Assembly: GCA_023434535.1 (NCBI GenBank)
Contig: JAEYSR010000014.1
Span: 1-28,131 of the forward strand
DNA: 28,131 nucleotides
Direction: 5' to 3'
Source: Actinomycetes bacterium
GTDB taxonomy: Bacteria > Actinomycetota > Acidimicrobiia > Acidimicrobiales > Microtrichaceae
Shown here: one piece after another, positions 22,255 to 28,131 of the stretch
Numbering within the stretch: the first letter of the stretch is position 1
Layout: each line of letters opens with the position of its first letter
Program-made: the position numbers and the translations under genes
The notes under the pieces: generated by a model
What the model was told of the DNA's origin: nothing
Databases searched by the model: none
Seen by the model: only the letters and a program-made list of their open reading frames with translations

Positions 22255-23472
22255 TCAACAGGCCAGCGACAGCGGGGCGCCGGCCGCCGCAGCGGTGGGC
22301 GACGATGCGGCGAGGACGGTGAGCGAGAGCGTCACCGACGCCGCCGTGCCGGCGACGGAGGTCCCCGACGCCACGATGCTGTGCGCACCGGCGACGGCCG
22401 AGGCCGGCACCGTGAAGTAGCCCATCGCCGTGCCGGTGCCCGACGCCGTCACGGCGCCGAGCGCCGTGGGCGTCGAGAACATCGTGAACGACACCGTCGA
22501 GCCGGGGAGCCAGCCGTCGGTCGAGATCTGGATGACCGCCCCCGGCGTCGCCGTGAGCCCTGACTGACCCGACGTCGCCGACGTGCCGTAGGACCCGGAC
22601 GGTCCACTCGGCGTCACCGTCGTGGTCGTCGTCGAGGTGGTCGTCGTCGACGGCGCGGTCGTGGTCGTGGGCGTGACGACCCAGCTGATGGTCACCGAGC
22701 CGTTCCCGGCCTGCACGCCGTCGGAGAGAGCGACGTTCGTCGCCGACGGGGTCACGTACGCGGAACCGCCGCCGCCACCCGAGCCGGGACCGGCGCCCCC
22801 GCCGCCGTAGAGGCCGCCGCCCCCGCCGCCCCCGCCGTTGGCGCTGCCCGCGCTCGCGCCGTTGCCGCCGTCGCCCGAGGCCCCCGCTGTCGCGTTGCCG
22901 CCGCCGGACGCCCCGCCCGCGTTGGCGAGACCGGGCTGGCCGCCGAGTCCTCCGGACCCGGCGGTCGGGGTCTGCCCGCCTCCGGCACCTCCGTCGCCGT
23001 TGCAGTCTCCGCCGGCGCCGCCACCGCCGCCCGCGACCACCACTCGGTCGGTCAGGGCGCTGCCTCCCTGGCGGATGTCGGACGCCCCGCCGCCGCCCGC
23101 GCCGGACCGGCCGGGCGACGAGCCACCGGGGCCTCCGCCGCCGGTGCCACCGGCACCGGGGGACGCCGTGATCACGTCCTCGTCCTCGCCACGGCCGCCG
23201 ACGGAGACCGTCAGGGTCTCGCCCGGCGTCACCGGGATCGTGGCCTCGACGCGGCCACCGCGTCCGCCCTGGGTCTCGGCGTCGCCCCCGGCGGCTGCGG
23301 CCACGACGACGTCGATCTCGGTCACGTCGGCGGGGACGACCCACGTCGAGGAACCGGGCGTGGTCCAGGTCTGCGTCTGGGGTGCTGCACCGACGTCCTC
23401 GGGAAGGGTCGCGACGACGGCGACCATGCCGAGGGCGATGATCATGGCGATGGCTCGACGGACGTACCGCAC
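22255..23472 (-). CDS. Secreted glycine-rich protein with Thr linker and Ig-like C-terminus
   Basis: 405 residues from GTG 23472, GAGGAGGAG about 7 bases upstream. A signal peptide (MRYVRRAIAMIIALGMVAVV, then cleavage near VGAAPQ) shows export. Next comes a domain opening with WTTPGSSTWVVPADVTEIDV and containing long Gly tracts (GGGGPGGSS, GGGGGAGGDCNG, NGGGGGGGGLYGGGGAG); this matches the glycine-rich receptor-type domain of bacterial surface proteins. A linker of Thr and Pro (about 285-310, TTTTAPSTTTTSTTTTT) follows. The C-terminal 90 residues form a beta-rich Ig-like domain (VIQISTDGWLPGSTVSFTMF) and the protein ends SLAC. It is probably an extracellular matrix or adhesion protein. No sortase or lipobox motif was seen. 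Confidence 0.8.
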   Translation of the reverse strand: MRYVRRAIAMIIALGMVAVVATLPEDVGAAPQTQTWTTPGSSTWVVPADVTEIDVVVAAAAGGDAETQGGRGGRVEATIPVTPGETLTVSVGGRGEDEDVITASPGAGGTGGGGPGGSSPGRSGAGGGGASDIRQGGSALTDRVVVAGGGGGAGGDCNGDGGAGGGQTPTAGSGGLGGQPGLANAGGASGGGNATAGASGDGGNGASAGSANGGGGGGGGLYGGGGAGPGSGGGGGSAYVTPSATNVALSDGVQAGNGSVTISWVVTPTTTTAPSTTTTSTTTTTVTPSGPSGSYGTSATSGQSGLTATPGAVIQISTDGWLPGSTVSFTMFSTPTALGAVTASGTGTAMGYFTVPASAVAGAHSIVASGTSVAGTAASVTLSLTVLAASSPTAAAAGAPLSLAC

Positions 23473-23575
23473 GTTGGGCTCCTCCTCGACGTCCCTCGCC
23501 GGCTCCTGGCGCCGGCGCACCGCTGGTCGTCTCGGTATGTGATCGGCGGTTCCCCCACGGAGTTGAAGAGACCGG

Positions 23576-23606
23576 AGCCGACGGGCCTCCCGGCCGGCCC
23601 GTGGCT
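23576..23606. promoter_or_regulatory. Hairpin in the glycine-rich/thiolase divergent gap
   Basis: AGCC-ACGGGCC (with one bulged G) pairs with GGCCCGT-GGCT around an 8-base loop. It lies in the 226-bp gap between divergent genes, where a terminator is not expected, so it may be an operator or a 5' leader structure. The rest of the gap holds a possible -10 (TAACAT, 23641-23646) for the thiolase. Confidence 0.3.
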
Positions 23607-23698
23607 GCCGAGCGAGTGGGCCCGCCTAGCTACCGGTGGGTAACATCGTCGGACCGCAGGAGGGGGCCCGCGGGGCTCCCCAGATCTCTGGAGTTCAC

Positions 23699-24880
23699 AT
23701 GCCCGGTTCGGTGATTCTCGCGGGGGCCCGGACCCCCATCGGCAAGCTGTCCGGTTCGCTCGCCGGGTTCTCCGGCACGGACCTCGGCGGTCTGGCCATC
23801 AAGGCGGCTCTCGAGCGCGCCGGCGTGGCGGGCTCCGACGTCGACTACGCCTTCATGGGCCAGGTCCTGCTGGCTGGCGCCGGTCAGATGACCGCCCGTC
23901 AGGCGGCTGTCGCCGGCGGCATCCCCATGGACGTCCCCTCCACCACGGTCAACAAGGTCTGCCTGTCGGGCATCCACTCGATCATGCTCGCCGACCTCAT
24001 GATCCAGGCCGGTCTGGCCGACGTGGTCGTCGCCGGCGGCATGGAGTCCATGACCAACGCCCCGTACCTGCTGCCCGACGCCCGCGCCGGCATGCGGATG
24101 GGCGACAAGAAGGTCATCGACTCGATGATGTACGACGGCCTGTTCTGCGCCTTCGACCAGTGCGCGATGGGTGCCGGCACCGAGAAGTACGCCGCGTCGG
24201 CCGGGATCTCCCGCGAGGAGCAGGACGAGCTCGCCGCCAAGTCGCACGAGCGTGCCGCCAAGGCCCAGAAGGACGGCCTCTTCGACGACGAGATCGTCTC
24301 GGTGTCGATCCCGCAGCGCAAGGGTGACCCGGTCGTGTTCTCCGAGGACGAGGGCGTCCGGGCCGAGACCACGCTCGACTCGCTCGGCGCCCTGCGCCCG
24401 GCGTTCGACAAGGCCGGCAACATCACCGCCGGCAACGCGTCGCAGATCTCCGACGGCGGCGCTGCGGTCGTGGTCGCCTCCAAGGCTGCAGCCGAGCGCA
24501 TCGGCGGCGACCCCCTCGGCGAGATCCTGAGCTTCGGCGAGGTCGCCGGGCCCGATGCCTCGCTCCTGACCCAGCCGTCCCGGTCGATCAAGCAGGCCCT
24601 CGAGCGTGCCGGCAAGACCGTGGCCGACGTCGACCTGTTCGAGCTCAACGAGGCCTTCGCCGCCGTCGGCGTCGCCTCGATGAAGGACCTCGGCATCACC
24701 GACGAGATCACCAACGTCAACGGCGGCGCCATCGCCCTGGGCCACCCGATCGGCATGTCGGGCACCCGCGTGGCGCTGCACGTGCTGAACGAGCTCAAGC
24801 GCCGCGGCGGCGGCATCGGCGCAGCCGCCCTCTGCGGCGGCGGCGGCCAGGGCGACGCCCTGCTGCTCAAGACCCTCTGA
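23699..24880 (+). CDS. Acetyl-CoA acetyltransferase (thiolase)
   Basis: 393 residues from ATG 23699, the standard thiolase length, with GGAG 7 bases upstream. It condenses two acetyl-CoA to acetoacetyl-CoA, or the reverse. The catalytic set is complete: acyl-carrying C88 (NKVCLSG), H349 (GGAIALGHPIG) and the general-base C379 (ALCGGGGQG), plus the ELNEAFA loop. The N-terminus SVILAGARTPIGKLSGSLAG is typical. Acetoacetyl-CoA is the precursor of crotonyl-CoA, so this enzyme could start the ethylmalonyl-CoA route whose ccr and epimerase lie 2-4 kb away on the other strand. The gene is not in an operon with them, and the reductase and dehydratase steps are not encoded here. Confidence 0.93.
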   Translation: MPGSVILAGARTPIGKLSGSLAGFSGTDLGGLAIKAALERAGVAGSDVDYAFMGQVLLAGAGQMTARQAAVAGGIPMDVPSTTVNKVCLSGIHSIMLADLMIQAGLADVVVAGGMESMTNAPYLLPDARAGMRMGDKKVIDSMMYDGLFCAFDQCAMGAGTEKYAASAGISREEQDELAAKSHERAAKAQKDGLFDDEIVSVSIPQRKGDPVVFSEDEGVRAETTLDSLGALRPAFDKAGNITAGNASQISDGGAAVVVASKAAAERIGGDPLGEILSFGEVAGPDASLLTQPSRSIKQALERAGKTVADVDLFELNEAFAAVGVASMKDLGITDEITNVNGGAIALGHPIGMSGTRVALHVLNELKRRGGGIGAAALCGGGGQGDALLLKTL

Positions 24881-24910
24881 TCCGCAGGTCGGCACCGCCG
24901 GCCCAACCCA

Positions 24911-24954
24911 CGCTTTGGCGTACCGAGTGGTCGTGCTTCGACCACTCGGTACGC
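24911..24954 (+). repeat. Palindromic hairpin repeat, left copy
   Basis: CGCTTTGG precedes a perfect 16-bp stem (GCGTACCGAGTGGTCG / CGACCACTCGGTACGC, 24918-24954) with loop TGCTT. It starts 30 bp after the thiolase stop and may terminate that transcript. An inverted copy lies at 25965-26008. Confidence 0.85.
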
Positions 24955-24981
24955 AGAAGCTCGACGAGATCGATCGTCTCG

Positions 24982-25026
24982 CACTGCTTCCCCCGCCCGG
25001 CCCGTGGCTCCGCGGAGGAAGCAGTG
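24982..25026 (+). promoter_or_regulatory. Hairpin covering the DUF559 ribosome site and start codon
   Basis: CACTGCTTCC (24982-24991) pairs perfectly with GGAAGCAGTG (25017-25026). The right arm contains half the GGAGGA ribosome binding site and the whole GTG start codon. When folded in mRNA it should reduce translation. Confidence 0.45.
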
Positions 25027-25929
25027 TCAGTTTTCAGCCAGGTCGCAGCGATCGCCGCGACCCAACACGGGTGCGTCCGCACGGACGACCTGCGTCGCGT
25101 CGGACTCACGAGAGCACAGATCCGCACCCTCGAGCGGAACGGCTTCCTGATCCGCCGCGCCCTCGACGTGTTCACGGTCGTCGGCGCGCCGGCCACATGG
25201 CGACAGGACGTCATGGCGGAGGTGCTGCTGGGAGGTCCGCAGGCGGTCGGCTCGGCTCGAGCCGCAGCGGCCCTCTGGCAGCTCGACCGATTCCGACCGG
25301 GGGCGATCGACGTGCTGAGCGCTCGGGGAGCACGGCGGCACTCGGGCCGATCGAGCCGGCACGAGACGGTCGACCTGCGCGGTGTCGATCGCGGCGAGGT
25401 CGACGGCATCCCGGTCACGTCTCCGGTCCGGACGCTGATCGACATGGGCAGGTTCGTCGGGGCCCACCGGCTCGGCAACATGCTCGACGATGCAGTGCGC
25501 CGCAACCTCACGACCTACGAGGAGGTCCACCACCGGTTCTCCGAGCTGGCCCGATCCGGGCGCAATGGGATCCGCACGATGCGAGCCGTGCAGGACGACC
25601 GCCCGTGCGGCGCACCGCCGCCCGGCAGCCCGTTCGAGATCGAGGTGCGCGACCTGCTGGTGGGCGCAGGGATCCCGTCCCCGGTCCTCCAGCACCCGGT
25701 CCGATGCGGCGAGTACCGGTTCCTCCTCGACCTCGCCTGGCCCGACCACCTGCTCGCCGTCGAGTGCGAGGGCTTCCAGTTCCATCGGACGCCCGGGCAG
25801 CTCGCCTGGGACGAGATGCGACGCAACCGACTCCAACTCCTCGGCTGGACGGTCCTCGGCTACGCCCGCGTGCGGGTCCGCGAGGAGCCCTTCGCCGTGA
25901 TCCGTGAGGTCCAGCGCGCCCTGGTGTGA
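25024..25929 (+). CDS. AbiEi-like winged helix plus DUF559 (Vsr-like nuclease) protein
   Basis: 301 residues from GTG 25024, with GGAGGA about 5 bases upstream. The first 55 residues (VAAIAATQHGCVRTDDLRRV, then RTLERNGFLIRRALDVFTVVG) form a winged helix-turn-helix like that of AbiEi antitoxins. A middle region of about 120 residues has the AbiEi-like SARAAAALWQLDRFRPG and GIPVTSPVRTLIDMG. The C-terminal 100 residues are a DUF559 domain related to very-short-patch-repair endonucleases: acidic residues E205/E207, D236 (LLDLAWPDH), E247 and E249 (VECEGFQFHR), with the closing strand LQLLGWTVLGYARVRV. That is a PD-(D/E)xK-type arrangement. No AbiEii toxin partner is adjacent. It is flanked by inverted palindromic repeats. 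Function, whether defence, repair or mobility, is unknown. Confidence 0.85.
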   Translation: MSVFSQVAAIAATQHGCVRTDDLRRVGLTRAQIRTLERNGFLIRRALDVFTVVGAPATWRQDVMAEVLLGGPQAVGSARAAAALWQLDRFRPGAIDVLSARGARRHSGRSSRHETVDLRGVDRGEVDGIPVTSPVRTLIDMGRFVGAHRLGNMLDDAVRRNLTTYEEVHHRFSELARSGRNGIRTMRAVQDDRPCGAPPPGSPFEIEVRDLLVGAGIPSPVLQHPVRCGEYRFLLDLAWPDHLLAVECEGFQFHRTPGQLAWDEMRRNRLQLLGWTVLGYARVRVREEPFAVIREVQRALV

Positions 25930-25964
25930 CCCCGCCGGCGAGACCACCTCCCCTCGCGGTTCGT

Positions 25965-26008
25965 GCGTACGAAGTGGTCGGCGTTCGACCACCGGGTACG
26001 CCAAAGCG
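25965..26008 (-). repeat. Palindromic hairpin repeat, right copy (inverted)
   Basis: On the - strand it reads CGCTTTGGCGTACC then GGTGGTCG, and it folds with a partner arm (25965-25980) at 13 of 16 positions around a 5-base loop. It ends 2 bp before the recR stop codon (26011-26013) and may terminate recR. Inverted relative to the copy at 24911-24954. Confidence 0.8.
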
Positions 26009-26010
26009 AG

Positions 26011-26649
26011 TCAGGGGGTGGGCGTGGCGGGCTGGGCGGTCGGCTGCTCGATGACGCGGCGACCCTCGAGCGCCCGACCGAGCGTGAGCTCGTCGGCGTA
26101 CTCCAGGTCGCCCCCGACGGGGAGTCCGCTGGCGATCCGGCTGACGGTGAGACCGGGCATCGTGAGCACGCGGGTGAGGTAGAGCGCGGTGGCCTCGCCC
26201 TCGATGTTCGGGTTGGTGCAGACGATGACCTCGGTGATGCCCTCGTCGCCGATGCGGGCGAGCAGCTCGCGGATCTTGAGCTGCTCCGGGCCGACGCCCT
26301 GCAGGTGGTCGATGGCGCCCTGGAGCACGTGGTATCGACCCTTGAACTCCCTCGTCCGCTCGATCGCCACGACGTCGCGCGGCTCCTCGACCACGCACAC
26401 CACGTGGTGGTCCCGTCGGTCATCGGCGCAGATCGTGCACAGGTCGCCCTCGGCGAGGTTGAAGCAACGGGCGCAGAACCCGACCCGCTGCTTGGCCTCG
26501 ACGATCGCGTTGGCCAGGCGGTTGGCCTCCTCGGCGTCCACCTTGAGGAGGTGGAACGCGATGCGCTGCGCGGATTTGGGACCGATCCCGGGGAGCCGCC
26601 CGAGCGCGTCGATCAGGTCCTGGATGGAGTGGGCGTAGGCGGACCCCAC
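26011..26649 (-). CDS. recR: Recombination mediator protein RecR
   Basis: 212 residues from GTG 26649, which follows the ybaB stop directly (TGA-GTG), so the two are translationally coupled. RecR works with RecF and RecO to load RecA on gapped DNA. The helix-hairpin-helix is LGRLPGIGPKSAQRIAFHLL (16-35). The zinc finger has C59, C62, C71 and C74 (FCARCFNLAEGDLCTIC). A Toprim domain follows (VVCVVEEPRDVVAIERT, VGPEQLKIRELLARI, EVIVCTNPNIEGEATALYL), ending in the Walker-like SRIASGLPVGGDLEYADELT. Length and content are normal except for a short Pro/Ala/Thr tail (QPTAQPATPTP). The dnaX-ybaB-recR order is widely conserved in bacteria. Confidence 0.97.
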   Translation of the reverse strand: MGSAYAHSIQDLIDALGRLPGIGPKSAQRIAFHLLKVDAEEANRLANAIVEAKQRVGFCARCFNLAEGDLCTICADDRRDHHVVCVVEEPRDVVAIERTREFKGRYHVLQGAIDHLQGVGPEQLKIRELLARIGDEGITEVIVCTNPNIEGEATALYLTRVLTMPGLTVSRIASGLPVGGDLEYADELTLGRALEGRRVIEQPTAQPATPTP

Positions 26650-27096
26650 TCAGCCGCCCAGCAACCCGCCGAGGCCACCCATCCCGCCGAGTCCCCCGAG
26701 CGGATCGGCCTGGGCCTGCAGCTGGCTGACGCGATCGCTGGCATCGGTCCAGGCGGCGAGGACCAGGTCCTGCAGCATCGTCAGGTCGTCGGGGTCGATC
26801 GCCGCGGGCTCGATGCGGATGCCGACGAGGTGCAGGTGGCCGTTGAGCGTCACCGTGACGACGCCGCCGCCGGCCGAACCCTCCACGAGCGTGTCGGCCA
26901 GCTCCTCCTGGGCCTCCTGCATGCGCTGGCCCATGTCCTGGGCCATCTGCAGCATCGCCCCCATGTCGAGCCCACCGAGCGCCGCTCCGATGTCGGCCGC
27001 GCCGGCGTCCGGGCCCACCGACTCCGCGACGACCTCGCCGGTCACGACCTCGTCGACGGGCACCAGCTCGCCCTCGGGTTCCTGTCCGCCGCTCAT
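26650..27096 (-). CDS. ybaB: YbaB/EbfC nucleoid-associated protein
   Basis: 148 residues from ATG 27096, with a GAGGA site about 9 bases upstream. The core (about 45-133) is the YbaB fold: LDMGAMLQMAQDMGQRMQEA, then LADTLVEGSAGGGVVTVTLN, then IRIEPAAIDPDDLTMLQDLV and helix LAAWTDASDRVSQLQAQAD. YbaB dimers bind DNA without strong sequence preference and can affect recombination or transcription. The usual length is about 105 residues. Here an acidic N-terminal extension of about 45 residues (EGELVPVDEVVTGEVVAES) and a Gly/Leu/Met tail (GGLGGMGGLGGLLGG) are added. It is placed between dnaX (19 bp upstream) and recR. Confidence 0.92.
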   Translation of the reverse strand: MSGGQEPEGELVPVDEVVTGEVVAESVGPDAGAADIGAALGGLDMGAMLQMAQDMGQRMQEAQEELADTLVEGSAGGGVVTVTLNGHLHLVGIRIEPAAIDPDDLTMLQDLVLAAWTDASDRVSQLQAQADPLGGLGGMGGLGGLLGG

Positions 27097-27115
27097 GGTC
27101 GGGTCCTCGACTCGG

Positions 27116-28131
27116 TCACGCCGTCCCCTCCGCTCCGTCCACGAGGACGGCGCCGGGGAACGCCTTGGTCAGCTTCTCCACGCCGGTGGCCGCGACGTCC
27201 GCGTCCTCCAGCTCGTGCACGTCGATGATGGTCGACTCGTCGTCGTCCGCGGTGTCATCGGCGGAGGTGTCATCGGCGCCGGCCGGGCCGTCCGACGTCG
27301 TGTCACCGCCCCTCGGCCGCCCGGGAGTCTCGGGGGCGGAGGTCGTCGGTGCGACCTGGCCGGGCCGCGCCGATGGCGGAGCGGCCCGCTCGGGCTCCGA
27401 ACGTGCCGTGCGAGCCGGCTCCGGCGGTGCCACCGGATCGGGTTCCGGCGAACGGGCCGGCGTGGGCGCCGGCGCCGTCGAGGTCGCCCCGGCGAGCATG
27501 GCCCGGGCGTCGGGATCGGTGGCGTCGACGAGCACGAGGTTCACCGGCGTCCCGAGGTGCGCCGCCAGCGCCGCTTCCACGTCGGCCTTGAACTTCTGGG
27601 CCCGCTCCAGCGTCGGAGCGTTGTCGAGCTCGAACACCGCGCCCTGGTCGGTGACCGCCACGAAGCGTCCGCCGCTGTAGATGGCCTTGGCCATGCCCTT
27701 CAGCGTCGGCATCACGGCGTCGCCGAATGCCAGGGCGAGCGAGTCGCGGTCCAGCGCTCCGCCGGGGGCGGACCCGTCTCCACCGGCGGCCGGGGCCGGC
27801 GGGGCGTCGACGCCGGCACCGTCGGGAGCGCCTCCGGGAGAGGCGACCGACGGGGACGCCTCGGCCGGGGCGGACGGAGGAGCCTGGGGTGAGGTCGTCT
27901 GCGGTGCCGGCGAGGGCGACGATGCCGAGGGCGGCTTGGGCGCGGACGGGGCGCGTGGCGCCGGGGGCCGCGGGGCCGGGGCCGGAGATCCACCGCCACT
28001 GCCACCGCCGGCGCCGGCGGCTTCCGCCTTGCGGGAGCGCAGCGCACCGAGGGCGGCCCGGGCACGGGCCGGGCCGTCCCCCGCGTCAGCCGCAGCTGGC
28101 ACGTCGGTGGCGGGGGCCGGGCCGGAACCGG
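27116..28131 (-). CDS. dnaX: DNA polymerase III tau/gamma subunit, C-terminal part
   Basis: The frame is open to the window's edge on the - strand, so the ATPase domain and start lie outside; about 338 codons are visible. The segment starts with ALGALRSRKAEAAGAGGG and a 90-residue Pro/Ala/Ser linker, then a folded domain (about 110-215 of the visible part): LDRDSLALAFGDAVMPTLKG, AIYSGGRFVAVTDQGAVFEL, RAQKFKADVEAALAAHLGTP. This matches the C-terminal tau domain of actinobacterial DnaX. A second Pro/Arg/Glu-rich linker and an acidic stretch follow (TSADDTADDDESTIIDVHEL). The terminal 25 residues (VEKLTKAFPGAVLVDG) could form the polymerase- or helicase-contacting end. The ybaB-recR neighbourhood supports the call. 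Confidence 0.85.
   Translation of the reverse strand, partial: GSGPAPATDVPAAADAGDGPARARAALGALRSRKAEAAGAGGGSGGGSPAPAPRPPAPRAPSAPKPPSASSPSPAPQTTSPQAPPSAPAEASPSVASPGGAPDGAGVDAPPAPAAGGDGSAPGGALDRDSLALAFGDAVMPTLKGMAKAIYSGGRFVAVTDQGAVFELDNAPTLERAQKFKADVEAALAAHLGTPVNLVLVDATDPDARAMLAGATSTAPAPTPARSPEPDPVAPPEPARTARSEPERAAPPSARPGQVAPTTSAPETPGRPRGGDTTSDGPAGADDTSADDTADDDESTIIDVHELEDADVAATGVEKLTKAFPGAVLVDGAEGTA

Larger units (their letters stand above)
24911..26008 (+). mobile_element. Candidate hairpin-bounded DUF559 cassette
   Basis: A single gene (25024-25929) sits between inverted copies of one palindromic repeat. Both ends start with the same 14 bases, CGCTTTGGCGTACC, and the outer 23 bases match at 21 positions. 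The unit of 1098 bp fills the space between the convergent thiolase and recR genes. No target-site duplication is visible, and the encoded protein is not a known transposase, so mobility is a hypothesis. The alternative is that both repeats are unrelated terminators of a common dispersed type. Confidence 0.3.

Noticed and set aside
25024..25929. Complete AbiE toxin-antitoxin system
   Set aside because: Only an AbiEi-like N-terminal region is present, fused to a DUF559 domain. No nucleotidyltransferase toxin gene is adjacent.
24911..26008. Classical insertion sequence
   Set aside because: The ends are inverted and similar, but there is no transposase and no visible target duplication, so only a tentative cassette is proposed.

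Overview
The window is about 28 kb of very GC-rich DNA with the gene content of a free-living actinobacterium. Three things point there: a mycothiol-dependent formaldehyde dehydrogenase (mycothiol is confined to Actinobacteria), frequent GTG starts, and apparent leaderless promoters. The mix of crotonyl-CoA carboxylase/reductase, several secreted low-complexity proteins, and a dnaX-ybaB-recR block with a C-terminally extended DnaX suggests class Acidimicrobiia (Ilumatobacter/Iamia-like). That placement is inference. Coding density is high: no gene-free stretch exceeds 300 bases, the longest being about 226 bp at 23473-23698. I saw no rRNA, tRNA, CRISPR array or classical insertion sequence.

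Layout. 1-586: 3' end of a secreted or membrane protein with a septum-formation-like domain. 724-2492: a compact three-gene operon of two small exported proteins and a SipW/Sec11-type signal peptidase I. 2458-3150 (-): an unknown three-helix membrane protein. 3232-10103: a sulfatase neighbourhood with a large sulfatase (-), a MalT-like LuxR ATPase regulator (-), and a divergent SRPBCC protein plus second sulfatase (+). It ends in a strong bidirectional terminator. 10185-11645 (-): SHOCT, DUF6325 and DUF1269 genes, a small set of envelope- or stress-type unknowns. 11745-13901: a metallo-beta-lactamase-fold protein (-) divergent from a GAF-like/LuxR regulator (+), with a palindrome between them. 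13905-14990 (-): mycothiol-dependent formaldehyde dehydrogenase. 15128-18874 (-): a 1248-residue lipoprotein with ten MBG-type repeats. 19037-19513 (-): a small four-helix membrane protein.

19638-21463 (-) holds ccr and an epimerase gene, core enzymes of the ethylmalonyl-CoA pathway. ccr is divergent from a GNAT acetyltransferase, and the short gap holds three 25-bp tandem repeats and two leaderless-looking promoters. 22255-23472 (-) encodes a secreted glycine-rich protein. 23699-24880 (+) encodes acetyl-CoA acetyltransferase, which could supply acetoacetyl-CoA to the same pathway. 24911-26008 is a hairpin-bounded cassette with an AbiEi-like/DUF559 nuclease gene, placed between the convergent thiolase and recR genes. 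26011-28131 (-) is the housekeeping set recR, ybaB and the 3' part of dnaX.

The most unusual structures are the DUF559 gene framed by inverted copies of a palindromic hairpin, with its start codon buried in a further hairpin; the ccr/GNAT control region; and the SipW-type secretion operon. All functions are assigned by reading motifs in the sequence, without database searches.
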